Shown here: in pieces, positions 54,378 to 64,000 of the stretch
Layout of the letters: each line of letters starts with the position of its first letter
How positions within the stretch are numbered: the first letter of the stretch is position 1
Assembly (NCBI GenBank): GCA_022482735.1
Contig: JAKVOO010000001.1
Span: 491,699 to 555,698 of the forward strand
Length of the DNA: 64,000 nt
Source: Bacilli bacterium
GTDB taxonomy: Bacteria; Bacillota_I; Bacilli_A; RFN20; CAG-826
Direction of reading: 5' to 3'
Program-made: the position numbers and the translations under genes
The notes under the pieces: model-generated
Database searches by the model: none
The model's input: only the letters and a program-made list of their open reading frames with translations
What the model was told of the DNA's origin: nothing

Positions 54378-56306
54378 ATGGCAAATCCCTTTTCGATGGA
54401 AGAAGAACCAGTAGCAAATAAAATTAATGCGCGGATTTGGCTAAGAATTATCCGTTATTCTTTTAAGTATTGGTATATTTTAGTTACGCTTTTAATTACC
54501 CTTCTTTTTACATCACTTTACGACTCAAGTTTTACTCCGATTATGAATCGCGCCGCCTTAACTGCTATCGCCGACCTAAATCTTAATCCGGTCAGCCTAG
54601 CCGATTTTCGTTTAACTGCGATATTTTATGGTATTACTATATCGCTTACCTTTGTTGAATATACTTTGCTTTTAGTTGCAGCTCTACTTGTAAGAGCGGT
54701 AGTAATTTATTTTACTTTTTTCCTAACCAACTACTTGGATATGAAAATAATGTTGGCCTTAAGACGTGATTCATTCCATCGTATTCAAGAATTGAGTTTT
54801 TCTTATTTTGATCGGACTTCTTCGGGATGGCTTATCGCCCGAATGCAAAATGATACCAGTCGAATCAGCGACATCCTTTCTTGGGGAATTATTCGTATGA
54901 TTTGGATGGCATTTGATATTGTTATTACCTTAGTTACAATGTTCTCGATGGATTGGCGCTTATCGCTGATAATTCTTGCTTCCACGCCCGCGATTATCAT
55001 TATTTCGCCAATTTTTGAAAAGACTATCTTGCGATTGGCAAGAGTTGCTCGAGCGGCATATTCGGGTTTTGTTGGCTGGTTAGCGGAGTGTATTAATGGC
55101 TCCAAGACAATTAAAACTCTCGCTATTGAAGGTACTACCTACGATGAGGCGGAAGAAATTGTCGAAGATATTCGAGCGAAGAATTTTAAAAGGATGCGGT
55201 TTCAAAGTTTCTTTCAACCCTCCGTTAATATGATTGCGGCCTTTACCACGGCGGCGATGATTTTATTTGGATATAAACTTTTACCCACCAATGCACAGGG
55301 GGTAGCCGATGTTGGTCTTTTGACAATTTTCCTAGGATTCGTTGGCAGCATTTATAACCCGATTCAAGAAGGGGCAGAATTATTTGCCGAAGTCATGGCC
55401 ACTCAAGCCAGTGCCGAAAAAGTCTTATCGCTAATAGACGAACAACCGGTGATTGTTGATCGGGAAGATGTCCTGGCTAAATATGGTTCCATCTTTGCTC
55501 CTAAAAAGGAGAATTACGAGCCGATGCTTGGAAATATTGAATTTAAAAATGTCAGCTTTTCCTATATAACTGGACATGAAGTCATTCATCAAATGAATTT
55601 GAATATCAAGCAGGGGCAAAGTATAGCCATTGTTGGCGAAACCGGATCTGGCAAATCGACTACCGTCAATCTGCTTTGCCGTTTCTATGAGCCGACTGAT
55701 GGAGGAATCTACATCGACGGCGTTGAATACCGTGATCGGAGCGTTGGCTGGCTGCGTTCAAACATCGGCTTCGTTCAGCAGAATCCATTTATTTTTGGAG
55801 GCACAATTGCTGATAATATTCGCTACGGGAAGTTAGATGCCACGATGGAAGAGATTATTGATGCAGCAAAGGTTGTCGACCTTGATAGTTATGTTCAAAG
55901 TCTCCCCGATGGTTATTATACGGTTCTACAAGATGGTGGTGCCGAGTTATCTGTCGGTCAAAAACAATTGATCAGCTTTGCGCGAGCAATTATTCGTGAC
56001 CCCAAACTGATGATTTTGGACGAAGCCACCTCAAGTATTGATACGGAAACTGAAGCCATTATTCAAAAGGCTATTAAACGAGTTTTAGTTGGTCGTACGG
56101 CGATTATTATTGCCCATCGACTTTCGACCATTGTTGATAGTGATCGCATTTTACTTATGGATCAGGGTATCATTAAAGAAGATGGCAGTCATGCTGAACT
56201 AATGAGACAACATGCTGGTTACTACAAGCTTTACATGAATCAATTTCAAGATTTACAAGTGGATGCGCAAATTGACACCTTTGAAAAACAACTTAAAGAT
56301 ATTTAG
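54378..56306 (+). CDS. Heterodimeric ABC exporter subunit B
   Basis: 642 aa. Six-helix domain (about 20-330) and ATPase with Walker A GETGSGKST near residue 422, Q-loop FVQQNPFIFG, a modified signature LSVGQKQL in place of LSGGQ, Walker B LMILDEATSSID with the catalytic Glu, and IIAHRLSTI. The changed signature and intact Glu complement subunit A, the usual asymmetric arrangement of BmrCD/LmrCD exporters. Likely role is multidrug or lipid-linked export. GGAGG precedes the start, 13 bases after subunit A. Confidence 0.94.
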   Translation: MANPFSMEEEPVANKINARIWLRIIRYSFKYWYILVTLLITLLFTSLYDSSFTPIMNRAALTAIADLNLNPVSLADFRLTAIFYGITISLTFVEYTLLLVAALLVRAVVIYFTFFLTNYLDMKIMLALRRDSFHRIQELSFSYFDRTSSGWLIARMQNDTSRISDILSWGIIRMIWMAFDIVITLVTMFSMDWRLSLIILASTPAIIIISPIFEKTILRLARVARAAYSGFVGWLAECINGSKTIKTLAIEGTTYDEAEEIVEDIRAKNFKRMRFQSFFQPSVNMIAAFTTAAMILFGYKLLPTNAQGVADVGLLTIFLGFVGSIYNPIQEGAELFAEVMATQASAEKVLSLIDEQPVIVDREDVLAKYGSIFAPKKENYEPMLGNIEFKNVSFSYITGHEVIHQMNLNIKQGQSIAIVGETGSGKSTTVNLLCRFYEPTDGGIYIDGVEYRDRSVGWLRSNIGFVQQNPFIFGGTIADNIRYGKLDATMEEIIDAAKVVDLDSYVQSLPDGYYTVLQDGGAELSVGQKQLISFARAIIRDPKLMILDEATSSIDTETEAIIQKAIKRVLVGRTAIIIAHRLSTIVDSDRILLMDQGIIKEDGSHAELMRQHAGYYKLYMNQFQDLQVDAQIDTFEKQLKDI

Positions 56307-56316
56307 TCATTAAAGT

Positions 56317-56354
56317 AAAAGGAAGTTTATCTTGTTAGTTAAACTTCCTTTTTT
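56317..56354. terminator. Bidirectional terminator
   Basis: AAAAGGAAGTTTA / TAAACTTCCTTTTTT stem with a ten-base loop; it lies between the convergent ABC exporter and S51 peptidase genes. Confidence 0.88.
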
Positions 56355-56997
56355 AGTTGTTGCGACTTTCGCCTTTGATTAAATAGTAATCATTTCTGCC
56401 TTTAACAAAGATTCCTTCGCCATCATTTAACCTTATAACAGGTTCATTTTCTTTGCGCTCATAGTAGCTTACTATTCGTCGATAGTGCGGGTAATTTTTG
56501 CTTAAATATTGCCAATGAGGAACAATACTGGCATCAATAAGTTTATATCCGTTGATATCCCTTAAATGAATATCCGCATTCATATCGCCTTCATCTTCCT
56601 TAAGTCGGGCGATGAGCCGCAGGTTATTTTGTAAGACAATGCTTCCTGCGCTGTAACCAATAAGCAAAATATCCTTCTTCAATATCTTTTCTAAAATATG
56701 GGAAAAATTTAGTTCCTGAAGCCGTTTTAAAAGCCAAAAAGGATTCCCACCTAACAGTTCAATAACATCATATTCCAAAAGAAAATCCAAATTTTTTCTT
56801 CTTGATAAACTATCACTTTTAAAGGAAATAGCTCCCAATCGGGCCAGCTCTTTTTTTACTGTTAAAAGCGAATGATCACGGCTACCGATACCGGATGCGG
56901 TGGTTATAAAAATTACTTTTGCTTGGGGCTTTATATACAACTTGGTCTCAAAAAGTAAAGCGTCACTTGATAAGCCATCACTTGTAAGAATAATCAT
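56353..56997 (-). CDS. Peptidase S51 family protein (PepE-like)
   Basis: 214 aa. The GYSAGSIV segment holds the nucleophile (Ser116), LLGGNPF and the VPHW segment (His161) supply the other conserved residues. Relatives hydrolyse Asp-X dipeptides or cyanophycin. The strict Asp-dipeptide residue set cannot be confirmed by eye. Start behind GAGGAG; last gene of a four-gene unit with metallophosphoesterase, GH3 and alpha/beta hydrolase. Confidence 0.85.
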   Translation of the reverse strand: MIILTSDGLSSDALLFETKLYIKPQAKVIFITTASGIGSRDHSLLTVKKELARLGAISFKSDSLSRRKNLDFLLEYDVIELLGGNPFWLLKRLQELNFSHILEKILKKDILLIGYSAGSIVLQNNLRLIARLKEDEGDMNADIHLRDINGYKLIDASIVPHWQYLSKNYPHYRRIVSYYERKENEPVIRLNDGEGIFVKGRNDYYLIKGESRNN

Positions 56998-56998
56998 C

Positions 56999-57856
56999 CT
57001 AAACTCCTCTTATCTTTGTCAATGTTACTTCGGCGCTCGTGCCGCTTCCAAAGCGAATTTTTAATGTACTATAGCCAATTCCGCGCGAATTGATCATTGT
57101 TGATGATTGCTCATAGAAAATCCCTCCCGAATAAAAGGGACGGCTAGAAACCATATTAATAAGGTCATTACGCCCTGGGAAATTAATCTGTCCGCCATGG
57201 GTGTGACCCGAAAAAATAACATCTACTCCATAATTTGCATACTCTTTAAAATACTCTGGCCGATGAGCCAAAAGAATTGTCGCGGCTTCCGAAGGAAGAT
57301 TATTTATTTCCTGTTCTAAATCCGTAAAATAAAGTTCATCATTTTCTTCACGGGTAATATCTAACCCCGCATATTGATAAGGGTCATCAACTCCAATAAC
57401 ATACGTGGAACTTAAACGCGATAGCGGATAGTAATTATTCTGCCCTAAACGGATGATGTTATATTCGTTTAAAAGCGAGAAAAATGCTAACCGCTTGTCT
57501 TCGTTCATTGCAAACTCATGATTGCCAGTAACATAGAAGCACTCATAATCCGCATAGTGAGCAAAAAGTTCCTCCACTTGGGTAAAATCTTTCGTTCTTT
57601 CATCCACTATGTCCCCGGTAAAAAACACATAATCAAAAGCATAAGCATCGACCACGTCAAAAAAACTTCCATTATCAAAAACGTAACCACGATTATGGAA
57701 ATCGCTAATTTGAAGAATCGTCGCCGTACCAGAATGGGAACTTAAATTAACGTCATAATTGGTCACATTCAATTTATAGCCCTGAAAAGTGCTCATAACT
57801 AAAAGGGCGATAAAGCCAATACGGGTTAAAAAATTAATTAAAATCAGTAAAATCAT
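56999..57856 (-). CDS. Membrane-anchored metallophosphoesterase (YkuE/YaeI-like)
   Basis: 285 aa. N-terminal membrane helix (about 3-22). Metal-binding motifs: ISDFHNRG (Asp52, His54), FTGDIVDE (Asp82), VTGNHEF (Asn112, His113), LAHRPEY and FSGHTHGGQINFPG. The active domain is probably extracytoplasmic. Family members act on phospholipid headgroups, UDP-sugar lipids or nucleotides. The start overlaps the GH3 stop as ATGA. Confidence 0.9.
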   Translation of the reverse strand: MILLILINFLTRIGFIALLVMSTFQGYKLNVTNYDVNLSSHSGTATILQISDFHNRGYVFDNGSFFDVVDAYAFDYVFFTGDIVDERTKDFTQVEELFAHYADYECFYVTGNHEFAMNEDKRLAFFSLLNEYNIIRLGQNNYYPLSRLSSTYVIGVDDPYQYAGLDITREENDELYFTDLEQEINNLPSEAATILLAHRPEYFKEYANYGVDVIFSGHTHGGQINFPGRNDLINMVSSRPFYSGGIFYEQSSTMINSRGIGYSTLKIRFGSGTSAEVTLTKIRGV

Positions 57857-60282
57857 TTGTCTTTCTTCCTTGAACTTTTTAAAAGGCGGAAGAAGCCCCG
57901 AATAAGCCGACCATTAATTACATCGAGTAAGCCCAGCGATTGCGTATAAGAGAAAGCTCCTCCACTTAAGGCCGACAATGAGCCGATTGGCGTATCGAGA
58001 ACCGATAAAACATACATTTTAGCTTTTATCTCATCATCTCCCGCGGTTTTTTTAGCGACCTTGACAATTATTTTTTTAGCAAGTTTACCTATCAAATAGC
58101 CATGAGCATCGTCAATGGTACTATCTAAAGTAAAGGGGCGATGAGTTGCAGAGTAAACATGATAAATTCTCCGACCATATATTGCTTCAAACTCTCGGAA
58201 ATGGGTTTCAAAATGACCGTCCGATTTTAAATTATAGTAAGTTGGGGCAAGCGTTTGATAATCCATCACTTCATTGCCATCATCCTCAACCGCAAACTCG
58301 TGTTTTAAGCGAATATCCCGTGAACTCGAACCAATTTCTATTGCATAGCGACCGCCTTCAACTGCCCAATTATGAATTATTGTATTCCAATATCGAAAGT
58401 CATTGGCCTCGACTGAAAATTTAACAATCGCACTTTCTTTAGGAGCCAACTCAATTTTTTTAAAAGCAATTAATTGGCGCTGACTTCGAAAAAGTTTGGA
58501 AAAAGAAACCCGCGACCCATAGAGTTGAACGACTTCTTTTCCTTTTCTATCTCCAATATTTGTCAATTGAAAAGAAATATTTATTTTTCCTTTCAAAGCA
58601 AGATTATCCCCTTCAATAGCTAGATTATCGTAGGCAAACTTTGTATATGAAAGACCATGGCCAAAGGGAAAAAGAACGTCACGTTTTGCTGTATCGTAAT
58701 AACGATAACCGACAAAAATACTTTCCCGATACTCAATATTGCGATTAACTCCAGCAAAATATTGAAGTGATGGGGTATCATCACGCATTAAAGGAAAAGT
58801 TTCCGCAAGATGCCCAGAGGGGTTTACTTTGCCAAAGAGTACATCCCGCGTGGCTTGACCGCTGGCTTCGCCGGCAAGGTAGGCCATTAAGATTGCTTTC
58901 ACTTCACTCGCCCAAGGCATTGCGACGGGTGCCCCCGCCGAAATAACCACGACGATGTTTTTATTTATCGCAACCAAAGCCTCAATTAATTTATTTTGAT
59001 TGTCGGGAAGACGAAGGTATTCTCGATCCGCTCCTTCCGCCTCATATGCTGGCGGTAGCCCCGCCATTATCACCACTTGTTTGCTGGCTTTTGCCGCCTC
59101 GATTGCTTCACTAAATAAAGTTTTATCTGTCTCTTTGTTACCATCAATCGAAAATCCGGGAAAATAATCATATGCCATTCCTTCATCCTTCAAAGCAAGA
59201 AGCAAATTATCTAACTTATAGGGATTAATTTGTGAACTACCTGCTCCTTGAAAGCGACTATTTTCCGCAAAAGCGCCAATAACAAGCACTTTATCGTTTT
59301 TGTCTAAAGGGAGAATATCATTGTCATTCTTTAGCAAAATCATCGAATTACTTGCAATGTCACGAGCGATAGCAAAATGCTCATCATAATCAACTTTTGC
59401 TATAGGCGATTGACGATTCTCTTGTAACTTAAGTGCTAGATTGGCTATACGAATAACTGATTGATTGACATGTTGAATATCTAAATCAAAAGAATTAACC
59501 GCCTTAATAACCGCTTTATCCGGCTCATTGCGTCCAGGCATAGCTAAGTCTGTCCCGGCACGAACACCGCTTACAGGGTTATGCATCGCTCCCCAGTCAG
59601 TCATTACAACTCCGCGATATCCCCATTCTTGCCGCAGAATATCATCGACAATTTCCTTGTTTTCGCTCATATAATCGCCATTTACCATGTTATAACTACT
59701 CATAACACAAAAAGGTTTTCCCTCTTTAATAGCAATCTCAAATGCGCGCAAATAGATTTCTCTCAACGTTCGCTCATCTATGATGGCATTGTTCAAGAGT
59801 CGCTTTGTTTCCTGTGAATTGGCAAGAAAATGTTTGGCGGTTGCGCCTACTCCCTCGGTCTGCATACCTTTAATAAAAGCCGATGCCAACTTGCCTGAAA
59901 GTAGCGGGTCCTCACTAAAATACTCAAAATTACGACCACATAGTGGGGAACGTTTAATATTCAAACCAGGACCAAGAATTACATCAACTCCTTGATCTTG
60001 CGCCTCTAATGCCATGGCTTTAGCCATTTTACTTATGAGTTTTTCATCCCAACTAGCCGCAATTAACGATGAAGTTGGAAATGCGGTGGCAGGATAAGAA
60101 ACCTCTAATCCGGAGGCGTTATTCATTACCTTTCGAAGGCCATAAGGGCCATCGCTCATTGTAATCGATGGTAAATCAAAGCGCGAAAGCGAAACCGTAT
60201 GCCAGGCGTCAAGACCAGAAAGCAAAGACACCTTCTCTTTGACAGTTGCTTCAGATATGATTTTTTCAATTCTTGGCTCCAT
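57853..60282 (-). CDS. bglX: Glycoside hydrolase family 3 beta-glucosidase
   Basis: 809 aa, cytoplasmic (no signal peptide). GH3 domain: KHFLANSQETKR region (Lys150, His151) and the nucleophile in VVMTDWGAMH (Asp229). The second domain (about 330-560) has GAGSSQINPY and EGADREYLRLP, followed by a fibronectin-III-like domain. About 110 extra C-terminal residues of unknown role end in a basic tail. It likely hydrolyses imported beta-glucosides. The start overlaps the alpha/beta hydrolase end by 17 bases; AAGGAG supports it. Confidence 0.9.
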   Translation of the reverse strand: MEPRIEKIISEATVKEKVSLLSGLDAWHTVSLSRFDLPSITMSDGPYGLRKVMNNASGLEVSYPATAFPTSSLIAASWDEKLISKMAKAMALEAQDQGVDVILGPGLNIKRSPLCGRNFEYFSEDPLLSGKLASAFIKGMQTEGVGATAKHFLANSQETKRLLNNAIIDERTLREIYLRAFEIAIKEGKPFCVMSSYNMVNGDYMSENKEIVDDILRQEWGYRGVVMTDWGAMHNPVSGVRAGTDLAMPGRNEPDKAVIKAVNSFDLDIQHVNQSVIRIANLALKLQENRQSPIAKVDYDEHFAIARDIASNSMILLKNDNDILPLDKNDKVLVIGAFAENSRFQGAGSSQINPYKLDNLLLALKDEGMAYDYFPGFSIDGNKETDKTLFSEAIEAAKASKQVVIMAGLPPAYEAEGADREYLRLPDNQNKLIEALVAINKNIVVVISAGAPVAMPWASEVKAILMAYLAGEASGQATRDVLFGKVNPSGHLAETFPLMRDDTPSLQYFAGVNRNIEYRESIFVGYRYYDTAKRDVLFPFGHGLSYTKFAYDNLAIEGDNLALKGKINISFQLTNIGDRKGKEVVQLYGSRVSFSKLFRSQRQLIAFKKIELAPKESAIVKFSVEANDFRYWNTIIHNWAVEGGRYAIEIGSSSRDIRLKHEFAVEDDGNEVMDYQTLAPTYYNLKSDGHFETHFREFEAIYGRRIYHVYSATHRPFTLDSTIDDAHGYLIGKLAKKIIVKVAKKTAGDDEIKAKMYVLSVLDTPIGSLSALSGGAFSYTQSLGLLDVINGRLIRGFFRLLKSSRKKDK

Positions 60283-61315
60283 TGCAGTGCTCCTTGATTA
60301 ATTTAGCTATCACTTCAAATACTATCATATCATCGTTTCCCAACAGCCCATAATCAATTGACGAATAAAACGAAGACAAAAGTTGGGCATTTTTAGTTTT
60401 CTTTAATTCATGTTGACGATATAGCATCATCATAAGCGCCGCTTCACTTTCCTCTGTCAGATAGGGATTATGATGCTTATTTTGAAAAATAAGGGGACGG
60501 ATATTTTCTTTATTTCGACTAATATTTAAATATAAAAGACCACTATATTTATATGCTATCACTTGATCCTTTTCTCCATGGATAAATAAGGTAGGAATTT
60601 TACTGGACATGATTGAATTGCTTGTCGTTAGTTGCGCAATCTTTCCATAGCGAATACGGGCGAATAAACTCAATACTCGCTCTAGAATGGTACTCCCTTC
60701 TAAAAAAGCTCTTCCCACTTTGGCCATGGACTCTGGGGCGGAAATGAACGTAATGGTTTTAACTTCTAAAAATGACTCCAGGCGCAAAAGATTGGCGGCG
60801 ACAAATCCTCCCCATGAATGGCCGACTAAATGAATAGTTTGAGGCGCAAATTGCCTTATAGCAAAATGAACTATTGCCTTAGCATCAATCAATGCATGAT
60901 AAAAGCCACCGGTTTTTTTACCATCGCTTAAATCACATCCCTGATAGTCAATCGCCAAAACCGGCTTATGCGTCTTTAAAACTAAAGTTCTTATTTCCTT
61001 TGTATAGGCTAAATGTCCCATCCCCCAACCATGAAAAAAAACAATTAAATCGGTCGTATCAACTGATTCACCATTTAACGAGTATAAATATCCGCGAAGA
61101 GTAATACCCTCGTAATTTTTTAGTTCAACTTTATCCGCATTTAAATCAGCAAAATCACTAGCTTCAAAGTACTTTAGATTAGGATTTCGCTTTTGGCGGT
61201 GGGTAAACACTTGGTTTAGACTAATCCATATTATAAGGTAATAGATAACAAACAAAGCCAAAAATGTCAGCACGGCTGTTCCTAAAATGAGCATAACTTT
61301 CCAAAATATATCCAT
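60266..61315 (-). CDS. Alpha/beta hydrolase with N-terminal membrane anchor
   Basis: 349 aa. One membrane helix (about 8-33). Nucleophile elbow GHSWGG (Ser167), acid in HGEKDQV (Asp250) and His281 or His282 in NKHHNPYL complete the triad; the oxyanion part is FFHGWGMG. An esterase, lipase or acyltransferase; the substrate is unknown. First gene of the hydrolase unit, with GAGGG upstream of its start and no terminator before GH3. Confidence 0.85.
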   Translation of the reverse strand: MDIFWKVMLILGTAVLTFLALFVIYYLIIWISLNQVFTHRQKRNPNLKYFEASDFADLNADKVELKNYEGITLRGYLYSLNGESVDTTDLIVFFHGWGMGHLAYTKEIRTLVLKTHKPVLAIDYQGCDLSDGKKTGGFYHALIDAKAIVHFAIRQFAPQTIHLVGHSWGGFVAANLLRLESFLEVKTITFISAPESMAKVGRAFLEGSTILERVLSLFARIRYGKIAQLTTSNSIMSSKIPTLFIHGEKDQVIAYKYSGLLYLNISRNKENIRPLIFQNKHHNPYLTEESEAALMMMLYRQHELKKTKNAQLLSSFYSSIDYGLLGNDDMIVFEVIAKLIKEHCNGAKN

Positions 61316-61340
61316 ATATTTATACCCTCATCTTAAGATT

Positions 61341-61372
61341 ATAAAACAAAATTCCACCGAAGTGGAATTTTG
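61341..61372 (-). terminator. Terminator of the second MacB-like ABC operon
   Basis: Minus-strand AAAATTCCAC / GTGGAATTTT stem with a short TTCG loop followed by GTTTT, just after the stop at 61377. The TTCG tetraloop makes it very stable. Confidence 0.9.
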
Positions 61373-61376
61373 CTCA

Positions 61377-63884
61377 CTAAATATCGTGCTTTTTAATTAT
61401 ATCGGCCGGTGATTTTCCTAGAATACCCGCCATTGCCAAGCGTCCAATTAAGAAATTGATCGCGTAGAGCAAGATGCCCGTAATAATGAATAACCACCAT
61501 GGATAGAAAAAGGTGGAGGCTAATGTGCCTTTTACTGCGGCAAACAAAAATACCGAGCTTAGGATAAATGATACCCCACCACCGTGAATTGTGATAAAGA
61601 AAATTTCGCTATCAAAGATTTTACGAATATCGCCTTTAGCGATACCAAGCGAACGATAGACGCCAATCTCATAGATTTTTCTAATCATTGAGGAACGCAT
61701 TACAAAGTAAAGAAAGATAAGACCGACAATAATGGAAACACCGCCAAAAGAACCGATAATACTTATGGTTGAACCTTGACTGCTTCGATACTGACTAATC
61801 GCATCACTCAACGGATGATAGACAATAAGATCGCTATAACCATGGGTTTGATAGATATTTTCAATTGCCGCTTGCTTATTTCCTCGATTGTAGATTATTA
61901 AACCCTGGTTTGAAATATTCGCCAATACTTCATAATACAAGCCATCGATCGTATCTTGATGCTGAATAATTTTTGAATATTCATCATTTTCATAGTAGCC
62001 ATCAACCTCAAAATATAAATCATCAATATTGGCGGTTTTATTGGTGGGACTAATATTGGCTGAGTCATAAAAACTCTGGGGGACAACCGACTTTCCATCC
62101 GGTAGGGAAGTTAGTGGAACAACATCGCCATTTAAGTTATGGTAACTCTCAACGGCGGTTACTTTATCAATATTTACAAACCGACTTTCAAAACGAAAGT
62201 TAACCGGATTCGAATAAGAACCGAGTATATAGTCATATATAAAATCGTCACTCACATAAGCAACATATTGATTGGTGTTGCTAATCGCGGCAATTTTCCC
62301 CGCATAAAAGGAGGAAGCCAAGGAATAACTATTTGCTAAATATAACTTTTTACCAATCAAATCTTCTGCCTTGCTAAGACCACCCGCTTTTACTGAGCCT
62401 TCTTTGAGCCACGCATTAACCACTAATTGATCAAGGATTAATTCATCTGGTTGAATTTCTATTATTTGCCCATTGATGACATCTTCCTTGCCATAGCTTA
62501 TTTTACTCGGCGATAGCAAATCCAGTTGGGCAAATCCTGGCGAACGAACACTAATTAAACTATTTTCCATCTGCGTAAAGTAAGGCAAGTTGATACTACT
62601 TAAAACTTCACCCGAAATATCCGGTAAAATTGTATGTTCAGTTTCTTCGCTCAACGCCTTGATTGTCGCGGCATCGATACTTTTTGACATCTGATAATTA
62701 TCTAGAGCCGTAACCACAAGTGTCTCTGTATGATTAGTTAATATACTACCCCGATCTGGGAAAATATACCGACCAATAGTGGCACTAGATATGGTGAGCA
62801 AGGCAGTAGAGATAAAGAAGATTACCATCATCAGCTTTTGTTTTGCATGGTAGCCTTTGAATGAAGAATGGCCCATTTTAAAGGCATCCATTGATGACAA
62901 AGATGCCTGCAGTTTCTCTTCCTTTTTCAAAGGAACAAAAGTAATATTATCCTCGGTTGTGACCACATTATCATTAATTTCACGGTCAATAAAAAGTTTC
63001 TCTTTGGGATTGACCAAATTAATTCGATGATTTTTTTCATCATAAGCTTCAATAAAGAAAGTATCATTATGAAAAGCGACACGAAGCTGAAGTTTGGGAG
63101 CTTTATCTTTATAAAAATAGGTCAAATCAAATTGCTCACTTGCGACTTCTTCTTTTTCTAAACCATGAATATTAATTTGATTTTCGTCACGATGAACGTA
63201 AGCCCCAGCATCAGGCGTGTTAAGTTCATCCTTAATGATCTTTCCATCTAAAAGTCGAATGATTCTATCACTATATGAATATGCAATCCGCTCCTCATGG
63301 GTAACCAAAATCACTAAACAATTTTCCGCTAATTTACGGATAATATTCATTACAGTCAAAGTATTGGCTTCATCAAGATTTCCCGTCGGCTCATCAGCAA
63401 TTATTACTGAAGGCGATTTGACAAGGGCGCGGGCAATCGCTACCCGTTGCTGCTGACCACCGCTTAATTGGCCCGCTGGCCGTTTTTTAAGTTTCAGCAT
63501 ACCTACCGAATCAAGAGCGGCTTCAATCCGTTCTTCTTTTTCCTTTGCCGTTAAGTCAAATGGCCGAAGAACCAAATCCAAATTGTCGAAGACTGTCAAA
63601 CTCGGCAATATCAGATAACTTTGAGCAATAAAACCGATATTTTTTAAGCGATAAATATCAATTTTTTTCTCCGAATATTCTTTTTTATCGAAGAAAATTC
63701 GCCCACTATCGGGATATTCTAGGCCTCCGATAACATTTAATAAGGTGGTTTTTCCACAGCCCGACTCGCCAAAAAAGGTTACTAATCCTTTGTCGGGAAG
63801 TTCGAGATTAACATTGTTGATAACATGAATCTCATTGCTTTTATTGCGGTTGAAATATTTGTCAACCTGACGTAGTTCAATCAT
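61377..63884 (-). CDS. MacB/FtsX-type ABC transporter, fused ATPase and permease
   Basis: 835 aa. ATPase: Walker [10 protein letters not shown] (39-47), signature LSGGQQQR (140-147), Walker [12 protein letters not shown] (161-171), VTHEER. A linker with a beta-rich domain (about 225-330) precedes the first helix (about 350-375), an extracytoplasmic domain, and three C-terminal helices. The same layout as the 929-aa protein at 6076 but only distantly similar. Its start overlaps the stop of an upstream permease (ATGA), again suggesting a heterodimer. Substrate unknown. Confidence 0.88.
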   Translation of the reverse strand: MIELRQVDKYFNRNKSNEIHVINNVNLELPDKGLVTFFGESGCGKTTLLNVIGGLEYPDSGRIFFDKKEYSEKKIDIYRLKNIGFIAQSYLILPSLTVFDNLDLVLRPFDLTAKEKEERIEAALDSVGMLKLKKRPAGQLSGGQQQRVAIARALVKSPSVIIADEPTGNLDEANTLTVMNIIRKLAENCLVILVTHEERIAYSYSDRIIRLLDGKIIKDELNTPDAGAYVHRDENQINIHGLEKEEVASEQFDLTYFYKDKAPKLQLRVAFHNDTFFIEAYDEKNHRINLVNPKEKLFIDREINDNVVTTEDNITFVPLKKEEKLQASLSSMDAFKMGHSSFKGYHAKQKLMMVIFFISTALLTISSATIGRYIFPDRGSILTNHTETLVVTALDNYQMSKSIDAATIKALSEETEHTILPDISGEVLSSINLPYFTQMENSLISVRSPGFAQLDLLSPSKISYGKEDVINGQIIEIQPDELILDQLVVNAWLKEGSVKAGGLSKAEDLIGKKLYLANSYSLASSFYAGKIAAISNTNQYVAYVSDDFIYDYILGSYSNPVNFRFESRFVNIDKVTAVESYHNLNGDVVPLTSLPDGKSVVPQSFYDSANISPTNKTANIDDLYFEVDGYYENDEYSKIIQHQDTIDGLYYEVLANISNQGLIIYNRGNKQAAIENIYQTHGYSDLIVYHPLSDAISQYRSSQGSTISIIGSFGGVSIIVGLIFLYFVMRSSMIRKIYEIGVYRSLGIAKGDIRKIFDSEIFFITIHGGGVSFILSSVFLFAAVKGTLASTFFYPWWLFIITGILLYAINFLIGRLAMAGILGKSPADIIKKHDI

Positions 63885-64000
63885 AGTTCACTGGTCCCCC
63901 TTACTTCACTCAATAAGGATTTCTTTTTCATATATTTGGTAAACTTTTTAATAATGTAAAGCGATAGAATGAGCAAGAAACCATAAATAGCGACGATTAC
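63881..64000 (-). CDS. C-terminal end of an upstream ABC permease, partial
   Basis: The last 39 codons of a gene that continues beyond the window: a membrane helix (AIYGFLLILSLYII) and a basic tail (KKFTKYMKKK) ending in TSEL. The stop TGA overlaps the next ATG. Too short for a firm family call, but a helix plus basic end in front of a MacB-like gene fits an FtsX-type permease. Confidence 0.6.
   Translation of the reverse strand, partial: VIVAIYGFLLILSLYIIKKFTKYMKKKSLLSEVRGTSEL

Noticed and set aside
1..64000. Mycoplasma-type code with TGA as Trp
   Set aside because: Several well-placed gene ends are TGA (mutL, sufC, GH3, ABC permeases) and conserved tryptophans are TGG.

Overview
The window is an AT-rich bacterial chromosome segment from the low-GC Gram-positive radiation (Bacillota, Bacilli or Mycoplasmatota-like). 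Gene order matches Bacillus-type genomes at many points: argS-rpoE, gpsB-rnpB, pgsA-cinA-recA, rny-ymdB-miaB-ricA-mutS-mutL, dnaD-nth, mnmG-rsmG-parA-parB and sufC-D-S-U-B. TGA is a normal stop here: mutL, sufC, the 390-aa glycosyltransferase's upstream neighbour and several ABC genes end in TGA. A reassigned mycoplasma code is therefore excluded. Lipoprotein-type secretion, an MEP-pathway gene (ispF), riboflavin uptake instead of visible synthesis, and a very short CCA-type nucleotidyltransferase suggest a streamlined host-associated or anaerobic member of the Bacilli (Erysipelotrichales/Acholeplasmatales/RF39-like). I cannot fix the taxon more closely. No tRNA, rRNA, CRISPR array, insertion sequence or prophage was seen.

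Layout. 1-5883 (minus): end of an nrnA-type phosphodiesterase, fba, rpoE, argS, ispF, ychF and a cold-shock gene. 6076-10765 (minus): a three-gene MacB-like ABC system. 10799-20476 (minus): DUF951, miaA, mutL, mutS, ricA, miaB, ymdB, rny. 20814-24960 (minus): a lipoprotein with a barnase-like domain, recA, cinA C-terminal domain, pgsA, RNase P RNA, gpsB. 25071-26407 (plus): DEDDh exonuclease and recU. 26395-32201 (minus): nth, dnaD, CCA-like enzyme, HU, gpsA, der, cmk and a small membrane protein. 32353-34460 (plus): ferredoxin and an ABC-2 exporter. 34455-44232 (minus): FMN riboswitch-ribU, parB, parA, rsmG, mnmG, sufB, sufU, sufS, sufD, sufC. 44436-48223 (plus): two PrsA/SurA-like lipoproteins and a HIT protein. 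48248-52408 (minus): yhaM, recX, glycolipid glycosyltransferase, LPG-synthase-type membrane protein. 52584-56306 (plus): heterodimeric ABC exporter. 56353-64000 (minus): S51 peptidase, metallophosphoesterase, GH3 glycosidase, alpha/beta hydrolase and a second MacB-like ABC system cut by the window end.

Themes. RNA turnover is well represented (RNase Y, YmdB, RicA, YhaM, RNase P RNA, NrnA). So are DNA repair and recombination (RecA, RecX, RecU, MutS, MutL, Nth) and iron-sulfur biology (a complete Suf cluster plus MiaB, Nth and ferredoxin as clients).

Three genes carry single-base frame disruptions, each consistent with one extra base per lesion: rpoE, pgsA and one ABC exporter half (two lesions). 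Since pgsA is normally essential, assembly or sequencing error is the simplest explanation. The least familiar items are the barnase-like lipoprotein, the terminator hairpin that contains the Shine-Dalgarno sequence of the MacB-like operon, the half-length CCA enzyme and a ParB with altered nucleotide-binding motifs. I did not find a clearly new multi-gene system.
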